Positions 38,589 through 47,814 of a DNA stretch of 64,000 nucleotides are shown here, piece after piece. Location: positions 124,001 through 188,000 of the forward strand of contig NZ_CP016500.1 in NCBI RefSeq assembly GCF_001713475.1, given 5' to 3'. The notes below the pieces were generated by a model. That model was not told the DNA's origin. It saw only the letters and a program-made list of their open reading frames with translations, and did not search any database. Made by a program: the position numbers and the translations under genes. Positions within the stretch are counted from its first letter, which is position 1. Each line of letters opens with the position of its first letter. This stretch comes from Agrobacterium sp. RAC06. Lineage in GTDB: Bacteria; Pseudomonadota; Alphaproteobacteria; Rhizobiales; Rhizobiaceae.

Positions 38589-39599
38589 ATGAACTCGTTT
38601 GCCAAAAAAATGATGCTCGGCACAGCACTTGCAGCCGTCACGCTGGGAGGCTCGGTCGGCGTGCTCGTGGCCCAGGAAAAGCCGGTGATCGCAACCGTGG
38701 TCAAGATCAGCGGTATCCCGTGGTTCGATCGCATGAATACCGGCGTGGTTGCCTTCCAGGAAGCCAATGCTGATCTCGTTGCAAGCCAGAGCGGTCCGGC
38801 GACCGCCGACTCGGCCCAACAGCTGCAGATCGTCAATGACCTCGTCGCCAAGGGCGTCAACGCGCTTGCCGTCGTTCCGATGGATCCCGCCGTGCTTGAA
38901 GGCACACTGCAGCGCGCCATGGAACGTGGTATTGTTGTCGTCACCCATGAGGCCGACAACCAGATCAACACCAATGCCAATGTCGAAGCTTTCGACAACG
39001 CCGATTATGGTGCCGCACTCAACGAGCGACTTGCCGAATGCATGGGCAAGGAAGGCAAGTGGACGACATTCGTCGGTTCGCTTGGCAGCCGCACCCACAT
39101 GCAGTGGGTCGGTGCGGGCGAAGAAAACGCCAAACAGTATGCAGGCATGCAGCTCGTTGATGCCAACAACGAGTCCTTCGACGATGCCAATGCGACCTAT
39201 GAAAAGGCCAAGGAAATCCTGCGCAAGCATCCCGACATCAAGGGTTTCCAGACCTCTGCCGGCAATGACGTACTCGGTGTTGGTCGCGCGATTGACGAAG
39301 CCGGTCTGAGCGGCAAGGTCTGCCTCGTCGGCACAGGCCTGCCGAACCCCTCGGCTGATCTGCTGGAATCCGGCGCAATCACCGCAATCGGTTTCTGGGA
39401 TCCGCAAAAGGCCGGCATGGCCATGAACACGATCGCCAAGCTCCTGCTTGAAAAGAAGGAGCTCACCGATGGCATGGATCTGGGTGTCCCCGGCTATGAA
39501 AAGGTGACCGTCAAGCAGGGCGCCGGCCAGGGCTTGCTGGTCGTCGGCAACGGCATGGTTCTCGCCGACAAGGCGACCTACAAGGACTTCCTGTTCTGA
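38589..39599 (+). CDS. Periplasmic sugar-binding protein of the importer
   Basis: ATG 38589 with GTGGAGGAAAG upstream gives 336 residues with a signal peptide (hydrophobic residues ~8-28, likely cut after V-A-Q or nearby). The mature protein is a type-I periplasmic binding protein of the RbsB/LsrB/RhaS kind (I-P-W-F-D-R-M-N-T-G, V-V-P-M-D-P-A-V-L, T-H-E-A-D-N). It captures the substrate in the periplasm. The ligand is not deducible. A hairpin right after the stop is common behind binding-protein genes, which are made in excess. Confidence 0.9.
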   Translation: MNSFAKKMMLGTALAAVTLGGSVGVLVAQEKPVIATVVKISGIPWFDRMNTGVVAFQEANADLVASQSGPATADSAQQLQIVNDLVAKGVNALAVVPMDPAVLEGTLQRAMERGIVVVTHEADNQINTNANVEAFDNADYGAALNERLAECMGKEGKWTTFVGSLGSRTHMQWVGAGEENAKQYAGMQLVDANNESFDDANATYEKAKEILRKHPDIKGFQTSAGNDVLGVGRAIDEAGLSGKVCLVGTGLPNPSADLLESGAITAIGFWDPQKAGMAMNTIAKLLLEKKELTDGMDLGVPGYEKVTVKQGAGQGLLVVGNGMVLADKATYKDFLF

Positions 39600-39616
39600 T
39601 CCTTTGAGTGAGCCGT

Positions 39617-39640
39617 GACCGGGAGATCGCTCTCCCGGTC
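39617..39640 (+). terminator. Hairpin after the binding-protein gene
   Basis: GACCGGGAGA and TCTCCCGGTC form a perfect 10-bp GC-rich stem with a TCGC tetraloop, 17 bases after the stop. There is no U-run, so it is more likely an RNA-stabilising or partial-termination element that sets a higher level of binding protein than of ATPase. Confidence 0.65.
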
Positions 39641-39700
39641 ATACCGCCGCAGCGTGAACCCGCCTGCGGATAAAATGAGGATCCATTTCCCGTGGTCGCA

Positions 39701-41245
39701 ATGCAAAGAAGCGTTGAGCAGCCGGCAGAGCTGCTCAGATTGAACAATGTCGAGAAGTGGTTTGGCGGTGTGCATGCGCTCAGGGGCATCAACCTGACGC
39801 TTGCCCGAGGCCAAGTCTATCACCTTCTGGGTGAAAACGGCTGTGGCAAGAGCACCGTCATCAAGATCATGTCCGGTGCGCATCCGCCGTCTGCAGGTGA
39901 GATCGTGCTTGAAGGCCAGAGTTATGCCGCTCTAACCCCGATCCAGTCGCTCGCAGCCGGGATTGAGACCGTCTATCAGGATCTCTCGCTATTGCCCAAT
40001 CTGACGGTCGCTGAAAATGTAGCGCTAACCGAGCAGCTCGTATCGTCTGGCGGACGACTGGCGCGCCTTTTTAACCGCAGCCAGATGCAGGAAACGGCAG
40101 CACGCGCGCTTGCAGCAGTCGGCCTGCCCAACGACCGCCCCTTCCTGCAGGAAATCGTCTCAGATCTGCCGCTTGCATCGCGGCAATTGGTGGCGATTGC
40201 GCGTGCCATCGCCACACGGGCAAAGCTTGTCATCATGGATGAGCCGACGACCTCCCTGACCAGGCGGGAAGTCGACAACCTGATCGAAGTCGTCGAGCGC
40301 CTGCGGCTTGAGGGCGTAACCGTGCTCTTCGTCACCCACAAGCTCGAGGAATGCTACCGGATCGGCGGCAACGCCATCGTTTTTCGCGACGGGAAATGCG
40401 TGGCGCAAGGTCCGATCGCAAGCTTCACCAAGGATGACCTCTCCGAATTGATGACCGGGCGGCAGATCACCGCCACCCGCTATCGTGAGGGACGTGCCGA
40501 CGGCGAAGCCTTCTTTGAGGTCGACGGGCTGCGTACCGACAATGTCGAAGGCGTAACGCTTGCCTTGCGCCGCGGAGAGATCCTCGGCGTCACCGGTCTT
40601 GCCGATTCCGGTCGCAACGAACTTGCCATGGCGCTTGCCGGTGTCATGGCGGTCGGGCGTGGCAAAATGCTGATCGATGGGACGGAGGTGCGACTGAATT
40701 CTCCCTCGGACGCCATCAGACACGGTATCGGCTATGTCCCGGAGGATCGCCTCGCAGAAGGTCTGTTTCTCGACAAATCCATTCTCGACAACGAGATCGC
40801 TCTGATCCTTCGGGATCTGACGAATGGTATTGGCGTCATTGACCGCGAGCGGGCGAGGGGACTTGCCGATGATCTCTCGGCGCAGATGCGCCTGAATACG
40901 ATGAATATCGACCTGCCGGTCGGCTCGCTTTCGGGCGGCAACCAGCAGCGTGTCCTGATCGGTCGCTGGCTGAGCATCCGCCCGAAGCTTCTCATCCTGC
41001 ATGGCCCAACCGTGGGTGTCGATGTCGGATCAAAGGACACGATCTACAAGGTGATCCAGTCCCTGTCTCAATCCGGCATGGGGCTGATCATCGTCAGTGA
41101 CGATCTGCCGGAGCTCTTGCAAAACGCAGACCGGATCATCGTCATGAATGGAGGCCAGATCGTTTCAGAATTTGAAGCAGACAAGGCGTCTGAAGACGAT
41201 CTCTACCGGGCGATGCTTGGCAGTGAAAAGGGGGGTGAACAATGA
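39701..41245 (+). CDS. Sugar ABC transporter ATPase with two ABC domains
   Basis: A 514-residue protein with tandem ABC domains as in RbsA/XylG. The first Walker A is G-E-N-G-C-G-K-S-T and Walker B is L-V-I-M-D-E-P-T-T-S-L. The second domain has a degenerate Walker A (V-T-G-L-A-D-S-G-R-N-E), which is normal for CUT2 importers, and signature L-S-G-G-N-Q-Q-R. GTG 39692 is an in-frame alternative start. It overlaps the second permease by ATGA. Confidence 0.9.
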   Translation: MQRSVEQPAELLRLNNVEKWFGGVHALRGINLTLARGQVYHLLGENGCGKSTVIKIMSGAHPPSAGEIVLEGQSYAALTPIQSLAAGIETVYQDLSLLPNLTVAENVALTEQLVSSGGRLARLFNRSQMQETAARALAAVGLPNDRPFLQEIVSDLPLASRQLVAIARAIATRAKLVIMDEPTTSLTRREVDNLIEVVERLRLEGVTVLFVTHKLEECYRIGGNAIVFRDGKCVAQGPIASFTKDDLSELMTGRQITATRYREGRADGEAFFEVDGLRTDNVEGVTLALRRGEILGVTGLADSGRNELAMALAGVMAVGRGKMLIDGTEVRLNSPSDAIRHGIGYVPEDRLAEGLFLDKSILDNEIALILRDLTNGIGVIDRERARGLADDLSAQMRLNTMNIDLPVGSLSGGNQQRVLIGRWLSIRPKLLILHGPTVGVDVGSKDTIYKVIQSLSQSGMGLIIVSDDLPELLQNADRIIVMNGGQIVSEFEADKASEDDLYRAMLGSEKGGEQ

Positions 41246-42273
41246 ATGCGACCAAAGCCGAGACGGCCCCTTCGTCAAAATCTGCGCGCTCCTTCAGTCT
41301 GGGCAATCTGATACGTCGACGCCCCGAGACGATCACTTTCGCGCTTCTCGTGACCATCTGCATTGCTGTTTCGATTGCCAATCCGGCCTTTCTTCAGCCG
41401 TCGACCCTGATCGATATCGGCCGTGCAAGCGTCGTCATGGGGCTCTTTGCGCTCGGCGTCTTTGTCATTCTGGCAGCCGGCGGCATCGATGTCTCCTTTA
41501 CCGCGATTGCAGCCTTCACCATGTATTCGGTGACCCTTTTGGTGCAGAGCTATCTGCCTGGGCTTCCCATCGTTGTGATCATACTGATCGCGATGGCAGG
41601 CGGTGTCCTCCTCGGCGTGATCAACGGCCTTCTCGTTCACCATTTGCGTGTTCCCTCCCTGATCGTGACGATCGGCACCCAGTATCTGTTTCGCGGATTT
41701 CTTCTGTCCTTCATCGGCACCGTCTGGATCATGTCGCTGCCGCCACAGATGGGGGCATTCGGGCGGATGCCACTTCTGCAGTTCGAGACCGCAAATGGTG
41801 CCCTCGTCACCTTGCCCTTCTATTTCCTCGTGCTTCCAGCCGCCGCCATCCTGACCTGGTGGATTTTGAATCGGACGCTGATGGGGCGGGCAATCTTCGC
41901 CGTGGGCGGCAATGCCAATATCGCCGAGCGCCTGGGCTACAGTCTTCGTACCGTGCATCTGTTCGTCTTCGGCTATGCCGGTGCTTTAGCGGGCCTTGCG
42001 GGTATCATTCATGTCTGTGCCAACCGTCAGGCAAACCCCTTTGATCTGGTTGGCACGGAAATCAACGTGATTGCTGCCGTCGTCCTGGGCGGCGCTCGCA
42101 TTACCGGCGGGACCGGTACGGTTCTCGGTACCATTCTCGGCGTCCTCCTGGTCGTGGTCATCAACAGCGTCCTGGTTCTCGTCGGCATCCCAAGCACCTG
42201 GCAGCGACTGGTCGTCGGCAGCTTCATCCTGCTGGCCGCTGCCTTCTTCGTCACGCGTCAGCGCAAAAAGTAA
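41242..42273 (+). CDS. Sugar ABC transporter permease, second subunit
   Basis: A 343-residue CUT2 permease with ~10 membrane segments. It carries A-A-G-G-I-D-V-S-F and the late V-V-L-G-G-A-R-I-T-G-G-T-G-T family motif. The start overlaps the ATPase stop by 4 bases. Two different permease genes in one operon suggest a heterodimeric channel, as in several CUT2 systems. Confidence 0.9.
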   Translation: MNATKAETAPSSKSARSFSLGNLIRRRPETITFALLVTICIAVSIANPAFLQPSTLIDIGRASVVMGLFALGVFVILAAGGIDVSFTAIAAFTMYSVTLLVQSYLPGLPIVVIILIAMAGGVLLGVINGLLVHHLRVPSLIVTIGTQYLFRGFLLSFIGTVWIMSLPPQMGAFGRMPLLQFETANGALVTLPFYFLVLPAAAILTWWILNRTLMGRAIFAVGGNANIAERLGYSLRTVHLFVFGYAGALAGLAGIIHVCANRQANPFDLVGTEINVIAAVVLGGARITGGTGTVLGTILGVLLVVVINSVLVLVGIPSTWQRLVVGSFILLAAAFFVTRQRKK

Positions 42274-42287
42274 CAGTGGAGGATAAA

Positions 42288-43289
42288 GTGAAGAAGTTTC
42301 TCAACGATCCGGTCAACTTCGTCGACGAGATGCTCGAGGGCATCTATGCGGCGCATCCGATGGTCACTTATACGAATGACGATCTGCGTTGCCTTGTGAC
42401 GGCCAAGCCAAAGCCCGGCAAGGTCGGGCTCACCACGGGCGGTGGCTCGGGTCACCTGCCGACATTCTTGGGCTTTGTCGGCGACGGCATGCTCGATGGT
42501 GCAGCCGTCGGCGGTGTCTTCCAGTCTCCCAGTGCCGAGCAGATGTATCAGGTGACCAAGGCCGTCGATCAAGGTGCCGGTGTCCTTTACATCTACGGCA
42601 ATTATTCCGGCGACATCATCAATTTCGACATGGCCGCTGAATTGGCCGATCTCGATGGCATTGCCGTCAAGCAGGTTGTCGGCAACGATGACGTGGCCTC
42701 CTCAATCGTTGGAGAAGAGCACAAGCGCCGCGGTGTTGCAGGCATCTTCTTCATCTACAAGGCGGCCGGTGCAGCTGCCGCCGAAGGTCTGTCGCTTGAT
42801 GAGGTCGCACGAATTGCCGACAAGGCACGGATGAAGACCCGGACCATGGGGGTCGCGCTGTCTAGCTGTGTCGTGCCTGAAATCGGTCATGCCACTTTCT
42901 CGATCGGCGAGGATGAAATGGAAATCGGCATGGGCATCCATGGCGAGCCCGGTATCAGCCGCAAGAAGCTTGGCGCAGCAGACGCCGTTGTCGACGAGAT
43001 GATGGATCGTATCTTCAACGAGACCGATTACAGATCAGGAGATGATGTTGCAGTCCTGATCAACGGTCTGGGTGGTACGCCGCTTGAGGAACTTTACATT
43101 CTCTTCCGCCGGGTCCGCCAGCTTCTCGATGCGCGCGGCGTAAACCTCAAACATGTCTGGATTGGAGAGTTCGCAACCTCAATGGAAATGGCGGGCGCCT
43201 CGATTTCGATCCTTCATCTTGACGAAGAACTCGACCGCCTGATGGCAGCGCCTGCCAATACGCCCTTCTTCAAGCACGTCACGGGATAA
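42288..43289 (+). CDS. dhaK: Dihydroxyacetone-kinase family substrate-binding subunit (DhaK-like)
   Basis: GTG 42288, preceded by GTGGAGGA, gives 333 residues. T-T-G-G-G-S-G-H-L-P-T-F near the N-terminus and M-E-I-G-M-G-I-H-G-E-P-G are the DhaK hallmarks; the latter contains the His that covalently holds the keto substrate. It works with the ATP-binding DhaL subunit next door. Several homologues outside glycerol pathways act on tetruloses such as erythrulose, which would suit a sugar importer operon; this is inference. Confidence 0.88.
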   Translation: MKKFLNDPVNFVDEMLEGIYAAHPMVTYTNDDLRCLVTAKPKPGKVGLTTGGGSGHLPTFLGFVGDGMLDGAAVGGVFQSPSAEQMYQVTKAVDQGAGVLYIYGNYSGDIINFDMAAELADLDGIAVKQVVGNDDVASSIVGEEHKRRGVAGIFFIYKAAGAAAAEGLSLDEVARIADKARMKTRTMGVALSSCVVPEIGHATFSIGEDEMEIGMGIHGEPGISRKKLGAADAVVDEMMDRIFNETDYRSGDDVAVLINGLGGTPLEELYILFRRVRQLLDARGVNLKHVWIGEFATSMEMAGASISILHLDEELDRLMAAPANTPFFKHVTG

Positions 43290-43293
43290 AGAT

Positions 43294-43941
43294 ATGAGCC
43301 TCGAAAGACTGGATGCGAGTCATCTGATCGGACTGTTCCAGAGCTGGCAGCAGCTTTTTGCCGAGCAACGGGAATATCTGATCGCACTCGATGGCAAGGT
43401 TGGTGACAGCGATCTAGGCATCACCATGGCGAAATCCTTTGCAGCGGCGGCTGACGCCGTCGCTGCCGAAGGCGAAGAGGCCGGTTTGTCCAAGCTGTTG
43501 CGCACGGCTGGTGCAACAATGGCGCGCACAGCCCCCTCGACCATGGGGACGTTGACGGCCACCGGTTTCCTGAGGGCGAGCAAAGCGGTCGAGGGACTGG
43601 ATGCTCTTGATACGGAAGCGCTTGCTCAGTTCTGGCGCGCCTATACCGATGGGATTGCAGAACGGGGCAAGGCAAAGGTCGGTGACAAGACCCTGCTTGA
43701 TGTGCTCGATCCCCTGACAAGCGCGCTGGAGGCAGAGGCTGAGAAAGGTACGGGTCTCACGGACGCGCTTTCTTCGGCAGCCAGGGTCGCAGAAGACGCA
43801 CTGGAAGCGACGAAGTCGATGGTCGCTCAGCATGGAAAGGCTGCAGCGTTTCAGGAGAAGACCATTGGACTGCAGGATGCTGGCGCAACCGTCGGGTTTT
43901 TTCTGATCAGGCGAATGAGCCAGTTTGTGGCAAGCCACTGA
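43294..43941 (+). CDS. dhaL: Dihydroxyacetone-kinase family ATP-binding subunit (DhaL-like)
   Basis: A 215-residue protein with L-D-G-K-V-G-D-S-D-L-G-I-T-M, the Mg-ADP/ATP aspartate site in slightly altered form (usual D-G-D-x-G), and T-M-G-T-L-T-A-T-G-F. It starts 4 bases after DhaK. No DhaM or PTS gene follows, so phosphate would come from ATP directly. The D-G-K-V-G change in the first motif is a small departure from the PTS-linked type. Confidence 0.85.
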   Translation: MSLERLDASHLIGLFQSWQQLFAEQREYLIALDGKVGDSDLGITMAKSFAAAADAVAAEGEEAGLSKLLRTAGATMARTAPSTMGTLTATGFLRASKAVEGLDALDTEALAQFWRAYTDGIAERGKAKVGDKTLLDVLDPLTSALEAEAEKGTGLTDALSSAARVAEDALEATKSMVAQHGKAAAFQEKTIGLQDAGATVGFFLIRRMSQFVASH

Positions 43942-43972
43942 TATTGCGTCACCGGCCGCAGGATTGATTGAA

Positions 43973-45571
43973 ATGACCGAAAGTTATGCCGTTGGCGTTG
44001 ATGTTGGCACGGGAAGCGTACGAGCGGGTCTCTTTGACCTTTCTGGCAGGATGCTGTCTGTCGCCAAACGCGACATTACCGTGTTTCGTGAGGGAAGCTC
44101 GATCGTCGAACAGTCGAGTGCTGAGATCTGGGACTGTGTCTGTAGTGTCATTCGCGAAGCGGTATCCATGGCTGGGATCGATCCTGTCCAGGTAATTGGG
44201 CTTGGTTTCGATGCCACCTGTTCACTGGTGGTCGTCGGCGAAGGTGGTCAATCGCTTGGCCTTGGTGGCAGCGACGATCCTTCCCGCGACATCATTGTCT
44301 GGATGGACCACCGCGCCGTGGATCAGGCCGAGCGGATCAATGCCATCGGCCATGATGTGTTGCGCTATGTCGGCGGGCGGATTTCGCCCGAGATGCAGAC
44401 GCCGAAGCTCCTGTGGCTGAAGGAAAACCGCCCTGAAGTTTTCGGACAGGCCTGGCAGTTTTTCGATCTCGCCGATTTTCTCACCTGGAAGGCGACGGGC
44501 GATCTTGCCCGCTCGACCTGTACCGTAACCTGCAAATGGACATATCTTGCCCATGAGGCGCGCTGGGACGAGAGTTACTTCCACAAGGTCGGACTTGGCG
44601 AACTGGCAGACGAGGGATTTGCCCGGATCGGCACACAGATGGTCGAGCCCGGCACAAGGCTTGGGGCGGGGCTTGACGAAGCCGCAGCATCAGCCATGGG
44701 TCTGAGATCAGGGACTGCCGTTGCAGCTGGCATGATCGATGCCCATGCCGGCGGCATCGGCACAGTCGGCATTGGCGACAATCCCATGGACAATCTGGCC
44801 TATGTCTTTGGAACGTCCTCCTGCACCATGACCTCGACGACTGAGCCGGTCTTCGTGCCTGGTGTCTGGGGACCGTATTACTCAGCCATGGTGCCGGGCC
44901 TCTGGCTGAATGAAGGTGGCCAGAGTGCAGCAGGGGCCGCGATCGATCAGCTCTTGTCGTTTCACCCGGCAGCAGAAGAGGCGAGGGGGAGGGCGCAGGC
45001 ATCAGGCAAGTCGCTTCCAGCTTTTCTGGCCGAGATGGCGACAGCTCAGGTCGAGACGCTGTCCGAGACAGTTTTGGCGGCGGGCGAGTTGCATGTTGTG
45101 CCAGAGTTTCTCGGCAATCGCGCGCCTTTTGCCGATCCCCATGCGCGCGCCGTGATTGCAGGTCTTGGCATGGAGCGCGATCTCTACAGTCTGGTCGCGC
45201 TCTACATCGCCGGTCTGTGCGGCATTGGCTACGGGCTTCGCCAGATCATCGAGACGCAAGCCAAGCATGGGGCAGGCGTCAAACGCGTCGTGATCAGCGG
45301 TGGAGCCGGATCGAGCTCACTGGTGCGCCAGTTGCTGGCTGATGCCTGCGGCTTGGCGGTGGTGGCCCCTCTCGCCGATGAGCCGGTCCTGCTCGGCTCG
45401 GCAATTCTGGGCAGTGTGGCAGGCGGTGCCTTTCCTGATGTGAAAGGGGCAATGCAGGCACTATCTGCGATCGCGTCCATATACGAACCGGGCAAGGACA
45501 AGATCGGCGAGCTGCACGAGCAGCGGTTTGAAGCCTTCGTCAAATTGCAGGAAGTCGCGCGGGCGCTTTAG
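43973..45571 (+). CDS. FGGY-family carbohydrate kinase (pentulose/tetrulose type)
   Basis: A 532-residue kinase from ATG 43973. G-V-D-V-G-T-G-S-V-R-A-G-L-F-D is the phosphate-binding start, W-M-D-H-R-A lies in the sugar site, G-M-I-D-A-H-A-G-G-I-G-T-V-G is typical of ribulokinase-like members, and I-S-G-G-A-G-S-S lies in the ADP domain. It is the second kinase type in the operon, alongside DhaK/DhaL. A sequence related to its 3' end recurs at 47798-48063. The substrate is probably a ketose made by the aldo/keto reductase or a missing dehydrogenase. Confidence 0.88.
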   Translation: MTESYAVGVDVGTGSVRAGLFDLSGRMLSVAKRDITVFREGSSIVEQSSAEIWDCVCSVIREAVSMAGIDPVQVIGLGFDATCSLVVVGEGGQSLGLGGSDDPSRDIIVWMDHRAVDQAERINAIGHDVLRYVGGRISPEMQTPKLLWLKENRPEVFGQAWQFFDLADFLTWKATGDLARSTCTVTCKWTYLAHEARWDESYFHKVGLGELADEGFARIGTQMVEPGTRLGAGLDEAAASAMGLRSGTAVAAGMIDAHAGGIGTVGIGDNPMDNLAYVFGTSSCTMTSTTEPVFVPGVWGPYYSAMVPGLWLNEGGQSAAGAAIDQLLSFHPAAEEARGRAQASGKSLPAFLAEMATAQVETLSETVLAAGELHVVPEFLGNRAPFADPHARAVIAGLGMERDLYSLVALYIAGLCGIGYGLRQIIETQAKHGAGVKRVVISGGAGSSSLVRQLLADACGLAVVAPLADEPVLLGSAILGSVAGGAFPDVKGAMQALSAIASIYEPGKDKIGELHEQRFEAFVKLQEVARAL

Positions 45572-45893
45572 CCTGTGGCGTGATGGCAGACCTGGTATTT
45601 GTGGCATTCCTGGCTGAACGCGTTTGCCGCGGCGATCTGAGCCAGCATCAGGGCGAGACCGCACGAGATATGAGCTCATCCGATGTGTTTGCATGTCAAT
45701 CGGTGATACCAGTCGAGCGGTGGCCCCTTATACGCGCCTTCGACAGCCTGGAGGCATCTAGCCGATTGCGGGCGGGACGTGGCTCTCGGACAAGCTGGTA
45801 ACGCGTGCTGGTGATTGACACGCCAAAGGACAAAACCTAAACCATAATAACAGAAGCTGTCTGACAGGTTTTGTCATTTTGGAGCTTTTATCT
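45572..45893. other. Gap between FGGY kinase and GntR-type regulator
   Basis: About 320 bases without a gene I can support. Its only clear structure is the inverted repeat at 45829-45875, described separately. Confidence 0.5.
45829..45875. promoter_or_regulatory. Long inverted repeat before the GntR-type regulator
   Basis: GACAAAACCT and AGGTTTTGTC are perfect 10-base inverted copies separated by 27 bases, ending 18 bases before the regulator ATG. Inside the right part lies the compact palindrome CTGTCTGACAG (45857-45867). The outer arms could form a terminator for the importer operon (a T-run follows), while the inner palindrome resembles a GntR/FadR operator. Confidence 0.5.
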
Positions 45894-46601
45894 ATGGTTA
45901 GTGTGGAGACAGGCAGTGACGGCCGGGTGGATGGCGTCATCGCTGCGCTCACGTCCTATATCCGCGACAATGAGCTCGGGCCTGGAGACAGCCTGCCCAG
46001 CGAGCTGGCGCTGTCGAAGGAACTGCGCGTCTCGCGCACGGTCGTTCGAGAGGCCTTTCGATCGCTGGCAGCCGTAAGACTGCTCGATCTGCATGTGGGA
46101 AAAAGAGCGCGGGTGGCACAGCTCGACCATGGCGCCATGTCACTGATGATTGAACATGGTGTGGGGACCGAGCAGATCAACGTCCATCAGATTTACGATG
46201 TGAGGCGGACGATCGAGATGCGGACGGCCAGTCTTGCAGCCCTCAGACGCTCAGACGAAGAGGCGCGCATTCTCATCGACCATGCGACAGCCATGGAGAC
46301 GCAGTTTCATTTGGCCGAGACAGTGATGGAACACGATCTGGCCTTCCACCTGGCCATTGCCAAGGCGTCGAAGAACCCGATTTTTTCGCTGATCCTTGGT
46401 GCGTTTCAAACGGTCTCGCGACAAACCTGGCCGATTGGATGGCGCAGTCGCTCCTCAGACGAGGAACGAAGAGCCATGAATGCACTCCACCTGGCGATCG
46501 CCAAAGCCATCCTTGCAGGCGACCCACAGAAGGCAAGTCAGTTGATGGCACAGCATTTCGATGAAAGCGCCAAGGCGCTGCTTGCCGCCGGCATTGCTTA
46601 A
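45894..46601 (+). CDS. GntR-family regulator, FadR subfamily
   Basis: ATG 45894 with GGAG nine bases upstream gives 235 residues. The winged helix reads S-L-P-S-E-L-A-L-S-K-E-L-R-V-S-R-T-V-V-R-E-A-F-R-S-L, followed by an all-helical FCD ligand domain whose metal-binding His residues are plausible in H-D-L-A-F-H. Members sense small acids such as sugar acids. It stands 10 bases before the dehydratase-like gene and probably controls it and itself. Confidence 0.88.
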   Translation: MVSVETGSDGRVDGVIAALTSYIRDNELGPGDSLPSELALSKELRVSRTVVREAFRSLAAVRLLDLHVGKRARVAQLDHGAMSLMIEHGVGTEQINVHQIYDVRRTIEMRTASLAALRRSDEEARILIDHATAMETQFHLAETVMEHDLAFHLAIAKASKNPIFSLILGAFQTVSRQTWPIGWRSRSSDEERRAMNALHLAIAKAILAGDPQKASQLMAQHFDESAKALLAAGIA

Positions 46602-46611
46602 GGAAGCCACC

Positions 46612-47814
46612 ATGAAAATTACCAGGCTTGAAACCGTGCGCATTGCGGAGCGACAAAATCTCCTCTGGATCCTCGTCCATACGGACGAGGGTATCACCGG
46701 GCTTGGAGAGACCTTCTTCGGGGCAGAAACCGTGGAGGCCTACATCCATGAATATGTCGCCCCTTGGGTGATCGGCCGCGATCCGCTTCAGATTGATCTC
46801 CTCGCCGCAGACCTGGTCGGCTATCTCGGTTTCCGCTCTTCGGGTGCTGAAGTGCGCGGCAATTCCGCCTTTGACATCGCGTTGTGGGACATTTTCGGGA
46901 AGGCGACCGGGCAGCCGATTGCGCAATTGCTGGGCGGCTTCAGCCGTCGTGAAATCCGGACCTACAATACCTGCGCTGGCACCGAATACATCAAGAAGGC
47001 GACGGGGCAGACAACGGCAAATTACGATCTGTCGACATCGGCGACGAGGGCTTATGATGACCTGAACGGTTTTCTTCTTCGTGCAGACGAGCTCGCCCAC
47101 TCCCTGCTCGAAGACGGCATCACTGCCATGAAGATCTGGCCCTTTGACATGGCCGCAGAAAAAAGCCGTGGCCAGTACATCTCCATGCCGGACCTGAAAC
47201 GCGCGCTTGAGCCGTTCGAGAAGATCCGTTCGGCCGTCGGCGACAAGATGGACATCATGGTCGAGTTCCACTCCATGTGGCAACTTTTGCCAGCCATGCA
47301 GATCGCCAAGGCGCTCACGCCCTATCAAACCTTCTGGCATGAAGACCCCATCAAGATGGACAGTCTGTCCAGCCTCACACGCTATGCCGCGGTATCTCCG
47401 GCTCCCATCTGCGCCTCTGAGACGCTCGGCTCACGCTTTGCATTCAGGGACTTGCTGGAAACGGGATCAGCCGGCGTTGTCATGCTTGATATCAGCTGGT
47501 GTGGTGGGATCTCGGAGGCAAGGAAAATCGCTGCCATGGCCGAAGCCTGGCATTTGCCTGTAGCACCTCATGACTGCACGGGCCCGGTCGTGCTCTGTGC
47601 ATCGACGCATCTGTCGCTCAATGCCCCCAATGCCCTCGTCCAGGAAAGTGTCAGGGCCTTCTATAAGACCTGGTATCGCGATCTGGTGACGGCACTGCCC
47701 GAGGTCAAGAACGGCATGATTACGGTTCCGCCAGGTCCAGGTCTCGGGATGGATTTGCATCCGGATCTGGATAGGATCTTTACCGTGTCGCGGCGAATGT
47801 CAGACGCATCGTGA
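46612..47814 (+). CDS. Mandelate racemase/muconate-lactonizing (enolase superfamily) enzyme
   Basis: A 400-residue enolase-superfamily enzyme. The capping domain is followed by a barrel with A-M-K-I-W-P-F-D (catalytic Lys strand), D-I-M-V-E-F-H-S-M-W and W-H-E-D-P-I (metal ligands), A-S-E-T-L and V-A-P-H-D-C-T-G (His). This set fits sugar-acid dehydratases such as those acting on aldonates. The last few codons and stop lie in DNA homologous to the FGGY kinase gene, so the 3' end may have been altered by the rearrangement described at 47798. Confidence 0.85.
   Translation: MKITRLETVRIAERQNLLWILVHTDEGITGLGETFFGAETVEAYIHEYVAPWVIGRDPLQIDLLAADLVGYLGFRSSGAEVRGNSAFDIALWDIFGKATGQPIAQLLGGFSRREIRTYNTCAGTEYIKKATGQTTANYDLSTSATRAYDDLNGFLLRADELAHSLLEDGITAMKIWPFDMAAEKSRGQYISMPDLKRALEPFEKIRSAVGDKMDIMVEFHSMWQLLPAMQIAKALTPYQTFWHEDPIKMDSLSSLTRYAAVSPAPICASETLGSRFAFRDLLETGSAGVVMLDISWCGGISEARKIAAMAEAWHLPVAPHDCTGPVVLCASTHLSLNAPNALVQESVRAFYKTWYRDLVTALPEVKNGMITVPPGPGLGMDLHPDLDRIFTVSRRMSDAS

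Noticed and set aside
37758..39407. A 549-codon open frame on the minus strand
   Set aside because: It lies antisense to the permease and binding-protein genes, both with full family motifs; it has no family features and no ribosome site, so it is a codon-bias shadow.
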